A stretch of DNA of 64,000 nt from JBFGCT01 sp963825565 (GTDB lineage Bacteria; Actinomycetota; Acidimicrobiia; Acidimicrobiales; Ilumatobacteraceae), in contig CAWGTW010000004.1 in the NCBI GenBank assembly GCA_963825565.1, positions 496,001-560,000 of the forward strand, read 5' to 3'. The notes under the pieces were generated by a model that was given only the letters and a program-made list of their open reading frames with translations, was not told the DNA's origin and made no database searches. Positions 1-8,640 of this stretch are shown in pieces (position 1 is the stretch's first letter; the number at the start of each line of letters is the position of its first letter). The translations under genes and the position numbers were made by a program.

Positions 1-429
1 GGCACGAGCCGTCCTGATCGCGCACGCGAGATCGCCGAGCAGCGTCTCACCGGCCCACTGGCCGGACTCCAGCAGTTCCTCCCGGACACCTGCCAACACG
101 AGTCGGTACGTCGGCGCGTACACGATCAGTCCTCGCTCGGCCAGCGCCGTCGCCAGCGCCCTCATGGACTCGCCCCTCATGCCCCCGCCGTGGAGCAGCA
201 CCACGACGGGCCACCCTCCGTCGCCGCTCGGGACGAACCGGAGCATCGTCGGCTCGCTACCCAGGCCGTCGTACCGCGCGAAGTACGGGATGGTCTGCAC
301 CTCTGCGACCGTCGTCGACTCCACGGTTGGCTCGGTGAAGATCGCGTCGTCCGAATCGTCACCACACCCCGCGACGCTGACGATGACCATTGCAGCGATC
401 GACAGCGACGCTGCCCGATACCAGCTCAT
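1..429 (-). CDS. Lipoprotein alpha/beta hydrolase (esterase-like), 3' end cut by window
   Basis: Reading the minus strand from ATG at 429 gives 143 codons running off the window edge without a stop. Residues 1-22 look like a lipoprotein signal peptide: a hydrophobic stretch ending in SVAGC, with Cys22 as the likely lipidated residue, followed by an acidic linker. Around residues 75-85 the strand-turn VVVLLHGGGM resembles the oxyanion-hole HGGG region of alpha/beta hydrolases (esterase/dienelactone hydrolase type), followed by a helix and IVYAPTYRL as the next strand. The nucleophile elbow and the rest of the triad lie outside the window. It is probably an exported membrane-anchored esterase; the substrate is unknown. 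The 235 bases between it and the next gene upstream show no convincing gene. Confidence 0.7.
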   Translation of the reverse strand, partial: MSWYRAASLSIAAMVIVSVAGCGDDSDDAIFTEPTVESTTVAEVQTIPYFARYDGLGSEPTMLRFVPSGDGGWPVVVLLHGGGMRGESMRALATALAERGLIVYAPTYRLVLAGVREELLESGQWAGETLLGDLACAIRTARA

Positions 430-664
430 TCTTCGTCCTCCACCACCACATCGCTCAGCCGAAGCCGACGCAGAGATACCGACGCGAACCTCGACCTCGC
501 GATGAGCATGCACATGCCGCGGCCTCGGCACACCAGAGGACATCGTCAGGCGACAGGCAGGATCACGAGGCCCGCACCAGGAACGTCCCGTGGCAGCGCG
601 TCATCCGCGGGCTCTACGTGTACGTCGCACAGGATTCGCGCCGCACGTCGCGGTGCCCGTTCGG

Positions 665-1003
665 TCAGGGCGCCGGTGTCTGCAGTGAGTTGAGGAACAG
701 CTCGGAGGCGCCGGCTCCTCCGAGCGCCGTCGTGACCTCCAAGTCGTAGATCTCGCCCTGGTCGGTCACGAGCGTGAACGCAGAGACTGCGCCGGTCTTG
801 CCCGCCTGCACATCGATCGAGCTCTGCGGCCAGCGGGCAACTCCGGAGCCCGACTTCAGCTTGATCTTGAACCCTTTCGGCGTGTACTTGAATGCGTAGA
901 TCGTGGTCGGTCCCACTGCGATCAGCACTGAGTTGGGGAGCGCTGACGTCCGAGTGAGCCCGCCGCCTGTCTGCAAGAATTTGCTGGCGAGCACACGTCC
1001 CAT
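665..1003 (-). CDS. Conserved hypothetical protein, PH-like beta-rich (112 aa)
   Basis: The downstream part of a longer open frame has normal amino-acid composition from MGRVLASKFLQ onward, whereas everything upstream is Arg-rich frame noise, so the start is placed at ATG 1003. The protein alternates beta strands (VLIAVGPTTIYAFKYTP, then FTLVTDQGEIYDLEV) and has no Cys or signal peptide. The pattern resembles a small cytoplasmic family in which one strand reads as a value accessor and another as YxPKG, possibly a PH-like fold; this is an impression from the sequence only. No function can be assigned. No strong ribosome binding site is visible, so the start is uncertain and the N-terminus could have been eroded: 225 bases separate it from the next gene upstream. 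Confidence 0.5.
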   Translation of the reverse strand: MGRVLASKFLQTGGGLTRTSALPNSVLIAVGPTTIYAFKYTPKGFKIKLKSGSGVARWPQSSIDVQAGKTGAVSAFTLVTDQGEIYDLEVTTALGGAGASELFLNSLQTPAP

Positions 1004-1227
1004 CGAACCGGCGTGCCCGTGGCTGCCCACCCTCGAAGTTCCGTGAACGGCTCGCCGAGACTCCGGGCGATCGAAGCGACCAATGACATGCACGCGGGTG
1101 CGCGTCGCTCGCCGCAGGGTGATGATGCTGGCCGAACGTTCGCACCGGTCGGCGTCCCGGCGACGATCTGCCCTTCGGCCGCCAGCCGGTGCGACATCGC
1201 TCGTTCGGTTGGCTCCGCGACGGGGCG

Positions 1228-1725
1228 TCACACGAAGCCGGCTTCGGGCATGTCCGACCCAGACGCGCGCCACCGGCCGGTGGGCAGGGGAGCGCCGAGT
1301 GCCAGCAGTGTGTCGAGCAGGATTCGCGCGAGGTCCGCGGCGGTGGTCGAGCGAGCATCGTCGATCACGACCGACGCACACCCCGGTGCGGTCTCGAAGT
1401 CGAGCTTCCATGACGCAGGGAGATCGGGCACGGCACGCCGGAAGGTCGCCTCGTCGAGCGGTTCGGGTGTCGTCCAGAGGAGATAGATGGCAGTCGGGTC
1501 ATCGGCGTGCCGTTTGCCGGGGCCCACGATGCTGTACGTCGCCCAGTATCCCGTCAGGATCTCTCGGTCGCGACCGAACCGCTTCTTGACGGTCTCACCC
1601 GGTTCCGGGATCAGATTCGTCGGCGACCCGTCGTTGCGGGGGTTGATGCCGCGTGCGATCAAGTCCACGAGCACGTTTCGTTCGTCATCGCCGAAATGGA
1701 TGTCATCATCCGGAATGAGGGGCAT
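1228..1725 (-). CDS. Hypothetical protein (165 aa)
   Basis: The start at ATG 1725 is preceded on the minus strand by AGAAAGGACC about 8 bases upstream, a good Shine-Dalgarno sequence, and the protein begins MPLIPDDDIHFGDDERN. It is acidic and soluble, with no signal peptide or membrane segment. Composition is normal to the C-terminus. The middle (about residues 50-80) contains EILTGYWATYSIVGPG followed by IYLLWTTPEPLDEATF, which reads like paired strands and a helix. I do not recognise the family. It reads toward the gene at 665-1003, so the two may be cotranscribed across a 224-base gap. Confidence 0.7.
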   Translation of the reverse strand: MPLIPDDDIHFGDDERNVLVDLIARGINPRNDGSPTNLIPEPGETVKKRFGRDREILTGYWATYSIVGPGKRHADDPTAIYLLWTTPEPLDEATFRRAVPDLPASWKLDFETAPGCASVVIDDARSTTAADLARILLDTLLALGAPLPTGRWRASGSDMPEAGFV

Positions 1726-2124
1726 GGCGGGGTCCTTTCTGGCCACGGTCGGCGGCTCACGACCTACACACTCGCGTGGCGGGATGCTGGGGGACCGATC
1801 AGAACGTTCACTGTCTTCCCGAAGCAACGTCGGCACTGCCCCACAACGCCTACCCGGTGGCCGCGCCCGAGGGTGCCACTGATCGCCGGCTCGAGGCCGC
1901 GGCGGAGTGCCCCACAACGGGCCCTACTCGATGGCGCACTCCGAGCCGTCCCGAATCGCCGGCTCCGCTACGGCGCGATGCGTCACCGAGTGGCACGTTC
2001 AGGACGGTGGGTGTCGGCCGTTCGATGACTTTGGGCTCTGGTCCGAGAAGTCCTTGCCAGCGCACGCTCGGATCGCCGACGGACGCCGGGTCGGCGGATG
2101 CCGGGGGCTCGACGGGAGGCGACG
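1726..2124. other. Divergent intergenic region (399 bp)
   Basis: This region separates the minus-strand gene starting at 1725 from the plus-strand beta-propeller gene at 2125 and should hold both promoters. The 12-mer TGCCCCACAACG occurs twice in direct orientation (1838-1849 and 1908-1919, 70 bases apart), which could be a regulator site or chance. No open frame with convincing composition was found. Confidence 0.4.
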
Positions 2125-3153
2125 ATGTTGAACCGGCGGCGGGGGTTCTGGCGAATGGTCGTCGTGGTCGGCGTGCTCGGTGCTTCCGGCTGCGGCGGAG
2201 ATCGGCAGGAGATCGACTCCGAACGCTCCGCCGACACCGGGCAGTCCGGCCCCAGCAGCTCGACGGGTTCTGCCGGCTTCACCGTCGACGTCACGATTCC
2301 CCTCCCGGTCGACCCCAGCGAGGTCGTGATCGCCGACGATGTCGCATGGGTGACCCACTTCGACGGCAGCGTCTCACGTGTGGACCTCGAACGTGTCGAG
2401 ATCACCGGTACCGTCGAACTCGCCGACGATCCGGCCTGGGGTCTCGTCTCCGAAGACCGTGCGGTGTGGGTCGCCACGTCTGATGGGAAGGTGTCGCGCA
2501 TCGACCCCGAGACGCTGGTCGTCACCGACACGATCACCGTCGGCGACGGCGCGTACGACATCGCTGCGTCGGACGATGCCATCTGGGTGACGAACCGGTT
2601 CATCGACACCGTGTCGCGCATCGACCCGGAGACGCTGGTCGTCACCGACACGATTGCCGTCGGACGCGAACCAGTCGGCATCGCTGTGTCCGCCGATGCC
2701 GTCTGGGTCGCCAGCCGGATCGATGGCACCGTGTCGCGGATCGACCCAGCCACTCGAACCGTCACCGACACGGTCACAGTTGGCGACTACGTCCACGGCG
2801 TCGGGCTGACGGATGACGCGGTCTGGGTGACGAAGACCGACGACGTCGCCTTGACCGGAATCGAAGACGCAGGCGTCTATCGCGTCGATCTCGAGACGCT
2901 CACCGTCTCCGGACCCATCAAGGTCGGTGACGACCCGATCGGGATCGTCGTGACCGACGACGCCGTCTGGGTCGCCGACGACGACGGGACGGCATCCCGG
3001 ATCGACCCCGATTCCGGTGTAGTCACCGACCGCGTCGCCGTCTCCGCAGGAGGGTACGGCGCAGGAGCCCGCGGGTTGGCTGCCACCGGGGGAACGGTGT
3101 GGGTCGTCACCGGTGACGACACCCTCGTCGGAATCGTCGGCGCTCAGGGGTGA
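2125..3153 (+). CDS. Secreted beta-propeller lipoprotein (YVTN/Vgb-like), 342 aa
   Basis: ATG 2125 follows GGGAGG (2114-2119) at good spacing; the frame extends 27 bases further upstream but lacks a signal there. The N-terminus is RRR, a hydrophobic stretch and lipobox LGASGC, so the protein should be lipid-anchored outside the membrane. After a Ser-rich linker come about seven repeats of ~41 residues with the pattern DDAVWV, then VSRIDPET, then VTDTIxVGD. This is typical of six- to seven-bladed beta-propellers of the YVTN / virginiamycin B lyase-like class. Two adjacent blades are almost identical at DNA level (around 2500-2540 and 2620-2660), suggesting recent internal duplication or conversion. 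The lyase active site cannot be confirmed by eye, so a binding or scaffold role is as likely as enzymatic activity. Confidence 0.8.
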   Translation: MLNRRRGFWRMVVVVGVLGASGCGGDRQEIDSERSADTGQSGPSSSTGSAGFTVDVTIPLPVDPSEVVIADDVAWVTHFDGSVSRVDLERVEITGTVELADDPAWGLVSEDRAVWVATSDGKVSRIDPETLVVTDTITVGDGAYDIAASDDAIWVTNRFIDTVSRIDPETLVVTDTIAVGREPVGIAVSADAVWVASRIDGTVSRIDPATRTVTDTVTVGDYVHGVGLTDDAVWVTKTDDVALTGIEDAGVYRVDLETLTVSGPIKVGDDPIGIVVTDDAVWVADDDGTASRIDPDSGVVTDRVAVSAGGYGAGARGLAATGGTVWVVTGDDTLVGIVGAQG

Positions 3154-3306
3154 AGCCGTCGGTACAGCCTTCAGCGATGCCACCGTACGCCGGTTCGTGG
3201 ACGCCGCTTGTCCGCTCGGGGACCGCTCTGCGTCAACCGGACGGTCTGGATCGCCGAAGGCGGCCGTCTTGTCCTGCACGTCCAACCCACTTCGCGCGGG
3301 CAGCGA

Positions 3307-5190
3307 TCAGACGCAGAGCCCGCCGGAGCCGGTACCACCGCCACCGCGCCAACAGATGCCCGTCGCCTCAACGCTCAACAGCTCGTACAGGACGCCTCCG
3401 ACGTGTCGTCCCGTCACTCGGAGCCGCACGCCTCCGATCGAGTCGTCCGGGAAGCCGATCACGTCGTACGTCACCTCGCCGATCGGGCCGCCGGTGGGTG
3501 CGACGACGGCGGTCACACTCGAGGTGATGTCGTCGAAGGTCGCGACGCGGGTATCAGCGACGATTCGGCCAAGGTTCAGCATCGGGGCCCTTGGTGTGCC
3601 CCCGAGCTCGGTCAGAACCTGCGCGGTGATGTCGGAGGTTCCATTGAGACCCAAGATGTGGCCTCGGTCTGCCCACCCGGTGACACCGTGTGCGGTGACC
3701 TCGAGCCACCCCCTCCGGTTGTCACCGGTGGTCACGACGTCAGTCACCGATGGCAGTGTGGCGATGACGGGTTGATCGGGCGCGGGCGCAGCACGCAGCG
3801 GGAATCCTTCGTCGAATGGGACGCCCACGACAGCGCGCACCGTGCCGGGCGGAGGACACAGGTACGTGCACGGTTCGTCGTCGAGCGGAGCCTCAGGGCA
3901 GGCCGGCCCGGCGGTGGGGGGTGGCGGGCCGGTGAAGTATCCGGCAACGTCGACGACGAAGTCGGTGGTTGCCGATGCGTAGATGCACACGCCACCGCCG
4001 GCGCCGAGCCGAGCGATGACCGTGTTGGCAGTGTTGTGGAACCGGTGATAGTTGAGGTTGGAGGCGTTCGGCCGCGCCGTCCCCGTGGGGTGGACAGCGC
4101 TGAATCCGGCGTGGATGGAGTCGACCGCGGTCACCGTCAACACGGCCGCGGACGCGCCGGTGGGGACCCCGGCGCTGCCGGCGACGTTCAGTTGCATGTT
4201 GTGTCCGGCCGGGACGTCCTGCGGAGCGCTGTGTTGACCGTCGATGGTTCTGTAGTCGGTGCGTGTGTCGACGAGGCGTGCCGAATTGGCCAGCGGCGTG
4301 TAGCTGTCGTTCGGGAGGTGGCCGGAGACGTCGACGATCAGGTGGGTGGGGGCGAAGGTGTAGATCGAGACCTTGCCGTCAGTGCCGATCGGGGCGAGGA
4401 CGGTGTTGGCGGTGTTGTGCGCCGGGTAGTAGTTGACGTTGGAGGCGTCCGGCCGGGGCGTGCCGGCGGCGTGAACCGTCAAGAAGCCGACATCGCTTGC
4501 TTCAACGGCGGTAACGGTCAGGACTGCAGTGGTGGCGTCGGTCGGGACGCCACCGCGACCCGCGACCTCAACCTCGAGGGTCGAACCGGCGGTCCGGACA
4601 CCGATCCCGGCGTACTGGCCGTCGACTGTGGTCGCACCGGGCCGCGTGTCGACGAGGCGTGCCGAATTGGCCAGCGGCGTGTAGCTGTCGTTCGGGAGGT
4701 GGCCGGAGACGTCGACGATCAGGTGGGTGGGGGCGAAGGTGTAGATCGAGACCTTGCCGTCAGTGCCGATCGGGGCGAGGACGGTGTTGGCGGTGTTGTG
4801 CGCCGGGTAGTAGTTGACGTTGGAGGCGTTCGGCCGGGGCGTGCCGGCGGCGTGAACCGTCAAGAAGCCGGCATCGCTTGCTTCAACGGCGGTAACGGTC
4901 AGGACTGCAGTGGTGGCGTCGGTCGGGACGCCACCGCGACCCGCGACCTCAACCTCGAGGGTCGAACCGGCGGTCCGGACACCGATCCCGGCGTACTGGC
5001 CGTCGACTGTGGTCGCACCGGGCCGCGTGTCGACGAGACGTGCCGACGAATCCAGGGACACATACTCCGACACCGCCGACGCGATCTGGGCCGGCGGTGC
5101 ACCGGTGGCCAGCGCGCCCACGACGAACGCAGCCACACAGAACAGCGACAGCCTCCGGTGCAAGTTCCGAATAGGAGTAGCTCGGCGCAC
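3307..5190 (-). CDS. Secreted surface protein with three ~127-aa RLVDTRPG repeats and SH3-like C-terminal region
   Basis: The start is GTG 5190: GGAGG at 5199-5203 sits 8 bases upstream, and the paralogue at 11673 has the same GGAGGTGG context. The product (627 aa) has a signal peptide (RRLSLFCVAAFVVGALATG) and then three repeats. Each repeat opens SARLVDTRPG, passes GGVPTDATTAVLTVTAV and NVNYYPAHNTANTVLA, and ends VDVSGHLP. Repeats 1 and 2 are nearly identical; repeat 3 is diverged. A Pro-rich linker (GPPPPTAGPACPE) leads to a C-terminal part with WLEVTAHGVTGW, an SH3b-like signature, and paired Cys near the end. Proteins of this design are cell-envelope or adhesin-like in actinobacteria; ligand unknown. 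No LPXTG or C-terminal anchor helix is present, so attachment, if any, is non-covalent. Confidence 0.8.
   Translation of the reverse strand: MRRATPIRNLHRRLSLFCVAAFVVGALATGAPPAQIASAVSEYVSLDSSARLVDTRPGATTVDGQYAGIGVRTAGSTLEVEVAGRGGVPTDATTAVLTVTAVEASDAGFLTVHAAGTPRPNASNVNYYPAHNTANTVLAPIGTDGKVSIYTFAPTHLIVDVSGHLPNDSYTPLANSARLVDTRPGATTVDGQYAGIGVRTAGSTLEVEVAGRGGVPTDATTAVLTVTAVEASDVGFLTVHAAGTPRPDASNVNYYPAHNTANTVLAPIGTDGKVSIYTFAPTHLIVDVSGHLPNDSYTPLANSARLVDTRTDYRTIDGQHSAPQDVPAGHNMQLNVAGSAGVPTGASAAVLTVTAVDSIHAGFSAVHPTGTARPNASNLNYHRFHNTANTVIARLGAGGGVCIYASATTDFVVDVAGYFTGPPPPTAGPACPEAPLDDEPCTYLCPPPGTVRAVVGVPFDEGFPLRAAPAPDQPVIATLPSVTDVVTTGDNRRGWLEVTAHGVTGWADRGHILGLNGTSDITAQVLTELGGTPRAPMLNLGRIVADTRVATFDDITSSVTAVVAPTGGPIGEVTYDVIGFPDDSIGGVRLRVTGRHVGGVLYELLSVEATGICWRGGGGTGSGGLCV
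4265..5026. repeat. Two tandem 381-bp coding repeats
   Basis: The blocks 4265-4645 and 4646-5026 are almost identical, differing at only a few bases (for example CGTCC versus CGTTC and GACATCG versus GGCATCG). The period is 381 bases, exactly 127 codons, and each encodes one surface-protein repeat. Such near-identity implies recent duplication or ongoing gene conversion and makes the region prone to copy-number change and to assembly collapse. Confidence 0.85.
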
Positions 5191-5553
5191 TGCGACCACC
5201 TCCAGCTGATGAATCGCTTCTCTTTGATCGTGTCTTCGATCGACCGATCTGTCCAGAGCCGTTCGGCCCGCCACCAAGAGTGGTGGCGCGTCGGATGGCC
5301 ACGAAGAGGTAAGGCCGAGCGGGCGATCCGGCGGCCATGGCGAACCTCGTTGGCCTCCTCGCCCCCGTCGATCCCGACTTCAACATCGTCACCCTGTAAC
5401 ACTTGCTCGGTACGCAATCTGGCCCGTCAGGTCGGTCTGATGGGTAGATTCCTCGTGGACTCGTCGTCGCTGCGGGTGACGGCCAGGAGGTCACCGCAGT
5501 GACGGGACCTGAGCGGTGTTGACAACTGTTGATAGCATCGGCAGACTGGGTGC
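5191..5553. other. Divergent intergenic region (363 bp)
   Basis: It lies between the surface-protein start on the minus strand and parD on the plus strand, so it must carry promoters for both. Only the parD-proximal end shows recognisable elements (described separately). No coding frame with normal composition was found in the remainder. Confidence 0.5.
5518..5550 (+). promoter_or_regulatory. Candidate parDE promoter and autoregulatory operator
   Basis: TTGACA at 5519-5524 matches a -35 box; the expected -10 position holds only a weak match (CAGACT, 5542-5547). The -35 sits inside the small palindrome GTTG-A-CAAC, and TGTTGA is repeated 10 bases apart (5518-5523 and 5528-5533). A ribbon-helix-helix antitoxin such as ParD would be expected to bind short direct or inverted repeats here. 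The assignment is inferred from position and pattern only. Confidence 0.45.
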
Positions 5554-5805
5554 ATGAGTCGCAACACGATGAGCTTCGCACTCCCCGAGAACATGCGCGA
5601 CTACATCGACGCACGTGTCAGCGCAGGCAGTTACGGCAACACGAGTGAGTACTTGCGCGAACTGATTCGCCGAGACCAGCGTGAGCAAGCTACTCAACGC
5701 CTCCGCGATCTCATTGCCGACGGGCTTGCGTCGGGCGAGGGTCGCGAAGCAACCGATGACGTGATTGCCGAGTTGCGCGAGCGGGCACTCGGCCCGGAAG
5801 CGTGA
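5554..5805 (+). CDS. parD: ParD-family antitoxin (ribbon-helix-helix)
   Basis: This 83-residue protein has the usual ParD length. Residues 1-45 (NTMSFALPENMRDYID, then YGNTSEYLRELIRRDQ) form the N-terminal ribbon-helix-helix DNA-binding part; the C-terminal half is an acidic amphipathic helix (GREATDDVIAELRERALG) that should wrap the toxin. The gene overlaps parE by four bases (GTGA), so translation of the pair is coupled. It is expected to neutralise ParE and repress its own promoter; the repeats just upstream fit that. Confidence 0.9.
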   Translation: MSRNTMSFALPENMRDYIDARVSAGSYGNTSEYLRELIRRDQREQATQRLRDLIADGLASGEGREATDDVIAELRERALGPEA

Positions 5806-6125
5806 CGCGTCCGATTCTTCGCCCCCAGGCCGAAGTCGATCTCGTCGAACGATCCCGCTACTACCGAGATGAGGGTGGCGCCGACCTCGGCGAACGATTC
5901 TTCGAAGCGGCGATTGCTGCGCTGGATGCAATCGGACGGATGCCCGGGGCTGGGTCGCCCCGTGTGGGTGAGGTGTGTGGAATCGATGGTCTGCGTGTCC
6001 GTCGCATCGCGAACTTTCCGTGCGGCTGGTTCTACTTCGCCGGCGGCGATCGCGTCGATGTCGTCCGTCTGCTCGCTGATGCTCAAGACATCGCAGCCGT
6101 CCTCGCTGATATCCAGCAGGGGTAG
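5802..6125 (+). CDS. parE: ParE/RelE-superfamily toxin
   Basis: GTG 5802 overlaps the parD stop. The 107-residue product has the ParE layout: N-terminal LRPQAEVDLVERSRYY helix pair, GERFFEAAIAALDAIGRMPGAG, and the beta sheet GLRVRRIANFPCGWFYF followed by DRVDVVRLLADAQD. Known ParE toxins inhibit DNA gyrase, although some family members act otherwise, so the target is an inference. The gene looks intact. The pair sits among surface-protein and IS-remnant DNA, typical accessory surroundings. Confidence 0.88.
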   Translation: MTRPILRPQAEVDLVERSRYYRDEGGADLGERFFEAAIAALDAIGRMPGAGSPRVGEVCGIDGLRVRRIANFPCGWFYFAGGDRVDVVRLLADAQDIAAVLADIQQG

Positions 6126-6219
6126 CGATCACATGTGTCGATAGCGCGCTGCTTGGCGGGCGTCCGCAGCGAACATTCTTGAGCGGGTCGTTGCCGGAGG
6201 GCGGCGCGAGGATGGAGCT

Positions 6220-6699
6220 GTGGCTAGATCATCTGCATGGTTCGCGTACGCGACGCATGGTCGAGTGACGCTGCGCCGCCCGACTGGGAGGGCTCGAGTC
6301 TTGGCGCAGCTACGCCACATCGTTGGATTTCGCCAGGTCGACCTGAACGTAGCGGGCTGGAGTGCTGTCCTTGGCCCGGGCGCCCTGGTCGGCCTTGTCG
6401 GCGGCATCGCCCTCGGCCGATCGCTCATGGTTGCCGTGCCGGCCGGTGTGATCCTTTCGTGGGCTGCCGCCTTGTCGATTGACCGGTGGAATTGGAGTCG
6501 TAGTGAGTGCGGATACGACCTCGGTGACCTGCGCCCCGATGTGATGGCCGGCTTGGCATCTCAGCTCGACGAGCGCGGCATTCCGTTTCGGATCGAGGTG
6601 GAGGAGTACGAACCGGGCAGGCCCAGTCGGATCGCCTTCACGAAAATGCGTGACCGCGGACACGTTGAAGCGGCTCTCGACAGGGCGAGGGCTCTGTAG
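6220..6699 (+). CDS. Hypothetical membrane protein (159 aa, two TM segments)
   Basis: GTG 6220 is preceded by GGAG at 6214-6217. Two hydrophobic segments, about residues 47-65 and 68-86, form a hairpin in the membrane. The N-terminal ~40 residues are basic, and the C-terminal ~70 residues are soluble and charged (LASQLDERGIPFRIEVEEY, then a final helix rich in Arg and Ala). I do not recognise the family. It stands alone, 94 bases after parE, and might be cotranscribed with the toxin pair, but nothing links the functions. Confidence 0.6.
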   Translation: MARSSAWFAYATHGRVTLRRPTGRARVLAQLRHIVGFRQVDLNVAGWSAVLGPGALVGLVGGIALGRSLMVAVPAGVILSWAAALSIDRWNWSRSECGYDLGDLRPDVMAGLASQLDERGIPFRIEVEEYEPGRPSRIAFTKMRDRGHVEAALDRARAL

Positions 6700-6850
6700 C
6701 GGATGTCTGCGATCACGTCTCGTCGGCCTGCAGGCCGACGCTTCGTGAGTGCCCTCGACAGTCACCAGAGCCGGACAGCGTGCGACGGCCGCGTGGGTAT
6801 CGGTACGGTCGTGGTGAGATTCAGCATCGAGCCACAACGAGGAGACCGCC

Positions 6851-8320
6851 ATGTTGTCAGATTCGATCCCGCCCGGATACAACACGCCGGTACCGTCGAA
6901 GATCCTCACCCCCGACCGTGTCGACTCACGCCTGGGGACCCTCGAGTTCACCGACGGCGTGCCGACCGCTGAGACGGCCGATCGGCTGTTCGACAACCTC
7001 GACCACCTGCGCGCGGTCGAGGTGTTCCTCGACTGCATTCCCGCGGCCTCGATGGAGGCGATGCGCCTCGGCTACGCCGGCGTCGGGGCGGATGCCTGCC
7101 ACAAGATGCTGATCATGGACGGGCTGTTGAACTCCGATGCGTTCTTCCTGACCGGCAACACCGACACGGTGTACTGCGGCGGGTTCCTCGACCTTGAGCA
7201 GGATGGGCCGACGGTGGTGGAGATTCCGCCAGGATGCGGGCCGGGCACGGTCAACGATGCGTGGTTCCGGTTCGTGATCGACATGGGCGGCCCCGGCCCC
7301 GACCGCGGCCGGGGCGGCAAGTACCTGATCCTGCCGCCCGGCTACGACGGCGACGTCCCCGATGGCTACTTCGTTGCCACGTCGTCCTCGTACAGCAACT
7401 GGATCATCCTGCGTGGGTTCCTCGTCGACGGCAAGCCCGACGCATCGACGAAGATGTTCAAGGACGGGTTGAAGATCTATCCACTCTCCCAAGCGGCCAA
7501 CCCGCCGGCGATGGAGTTCCTGTCGGAGATCGGAGACCTGTTCAACACGGTCCACGCCAACGACGTGCAGTTCTACGACGAGCTCGCCCCGGTGATCCAA
7601 CGCGAACCGATCGAGATGATCGACGTGGAGACACGAGGGCTGCTCGCCTCGATCGGCATCCACAAGGACCGCCCGTTCGCGCCCGACGAGCGGATGCAGA
7701 ACATCCTCGTCGACGCCGCCGCGGTCGCCAATGCAACGGCCCGTTCCATCGCGTTCCGTTGGCGCACCGACGAGGCACGCATCTACGAGGACCGCAAGTG
7801 GCACACCTACTTCGTCGGCGGCGACTACCAGTGGCTCCGCGACGAAGGTCGTGGAGGTCGCTACCTCGATGCACGGACGTTCTTCTTCTACGTGGCGACG
7901 GTCAACACGCCGGCCATGGCGCTCAAGATCGTCGGTGCCGGATCGCAGTACGCGGGTGCCGATGTCGATGCCGACGGCAACTTCTTCGACGGGTCGAAGC
8001 GCTACCGGTTGCGACTTCCCGCCGATGTACCCGCCAAGAACTTCTGGTCGATCTGTGTGTACGACACCCAGACGCGGTCGGAACTCCAGACCGGCCAACC
8101 GTTTCCGAGCCTCAACAATCTCCGCGGCTCCCTGCAGGCCAACGATGACGGTTCGGTCGACATCTTGTTCGGTCCCGAGGAGCCAGCCGAGCTGGCCACG
8201 AACTGGATTCAGACAGTGTCAGGCAAGGGTTGGTTCGTGGCGCTGCGCCTCTACGGCCCGCTCGACGCCTGGTTCGACCGGACCTGGCGTCCCGGCGACA
8301 TCGAACTCATCGACGACTGA
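6851..8320 (+). CDS. DUF1254/DUF1214 domain protein (489 aa)
   Basis: ATG 6851 follows GAGGAGA at good spacing. The N-terminal half carries the DUF1254 pattern (TGNTDTVYCGGFLDLEQDGP, VNDAWFRFVIDMGGPGPDRG, GKYLILPPGY). The C-terminal part carries DUF1214 features: KNFWSICVYDTQTRSELQTG, a DGSVDILFGPEEP strand and a terminal GWFVALRLYGPLDAWFDRTW. Full-length family members are usually 450-490 residues, so the gene is intact. The biochemical role of the family is not established. No signal peptide is evident here, whereas some homologues are secreted. It stands alone between unrelated genes, and a perfect hairpin follows 113 bases downstream. Confidence 0.85.
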   Translation: MLSDSIPPGYNTPVPSKILTPDRVDSRLGTLEFTDGVPTAETADRLFDNLDHLRAVEVFLDCIPAASMEAMRLGYAGVGADACHKMLIMDGLLNSDAFFLTGNTDTVYCGGFLDLEQDGPTVVEIPPGCGPGTVNDAWFRFVIDMGGPGPDRGRGGKYLILPPGYDGDVPDGYFVATSSSYSNWIILRGFLVDGKPDASTKMFKDGLKIYPLSQAANPPAMEFLSEIGDLFNTVHANDVQFYDELAPVIQREPIEMIDVETRGLLASIGIHKDRPFAPDERMQNILVDAAAVANATARSIAFRWRTDEARIYEDRKWHTYFVGGDYQWLRDEGRGGRYLDARTFFFYVATVNTPAMALKIVGAGSQYAGADVDADGNFFDGSKRYRLRLPADVPAKNFWSICVYDTQTRSELQTGQPFPSLNNLRGSLQANDDGSVDILFGPEEPAELATNWIQTVSGKGWFVALRLYGPLDAWFDRTWRPGDIELIDD

Positions 8321-8640
8321 CCTCGTCCGACTGTTCGATCGAGACCGACCTGGGGACATGCTCGATATTCGCGTCGACGCTGCGACCCAGCACACGTCCG
8401 GCAACCAGCCTCTTGTCATGATTGACGTGATTCCGAGGACAGGCCAGTCCTCGGGTCGGGGCCTCTGATGGTTCGCCCGTTGACCGGCTGCCCACCCCGG
8501 AACGGTGGGGTGTGGCTCACTCGTTGGCTTGCGACCGAGGTCTCGGACGAGGCTGTGGCTGAAGAGAGGCTTGATCGCTGAAGGCGGCATTGCCCTTCCT
8601 CGTCTGCTCATCACTGGCAACGAGAAAGGCAACGACAGCA
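8321..8640. other. Intergenic region 5' of the IS110 remnant (320 bp)
   Basis: No gene is seen. Two inverted repeats occur: a perfect one at 8433-8454, and CACCCC...GGGGTG around 8494-8513. IS110-family elements carry a noncoding stretch flanking the transposase that encodes the bridge RNA, so part of this region may be a leftover of that end of the element. That is an inference from position, not from a recognised RNA structure. Confidence 0.35.
8433..8454. terminator. Perfect 8-bp hairpin, possible terminator
   Basis: CCGAGGAC and GTCCTCGG flank the 6-base spacer AGGCCA. The stem is GC-rich, but no T-tract follows, so intrinsic termination is doubtful; high-GC actinobacteria often use such hairpins without U-tracts. 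It could equally be part of the IS110 noncoding end. Confidence 0.35.

Noticed and set aside
4265..5026. CRISPR-like array
   Set aside because: The repeats are 381 bases, coding and contiguous, without short repeats and variable spacers.
3208..5502. Plus-strand frame of ~760 codons opposite the surface protein
   Set aside because: It repeats in register with the antisense of the surface-protein repeats and has no signal or domain.
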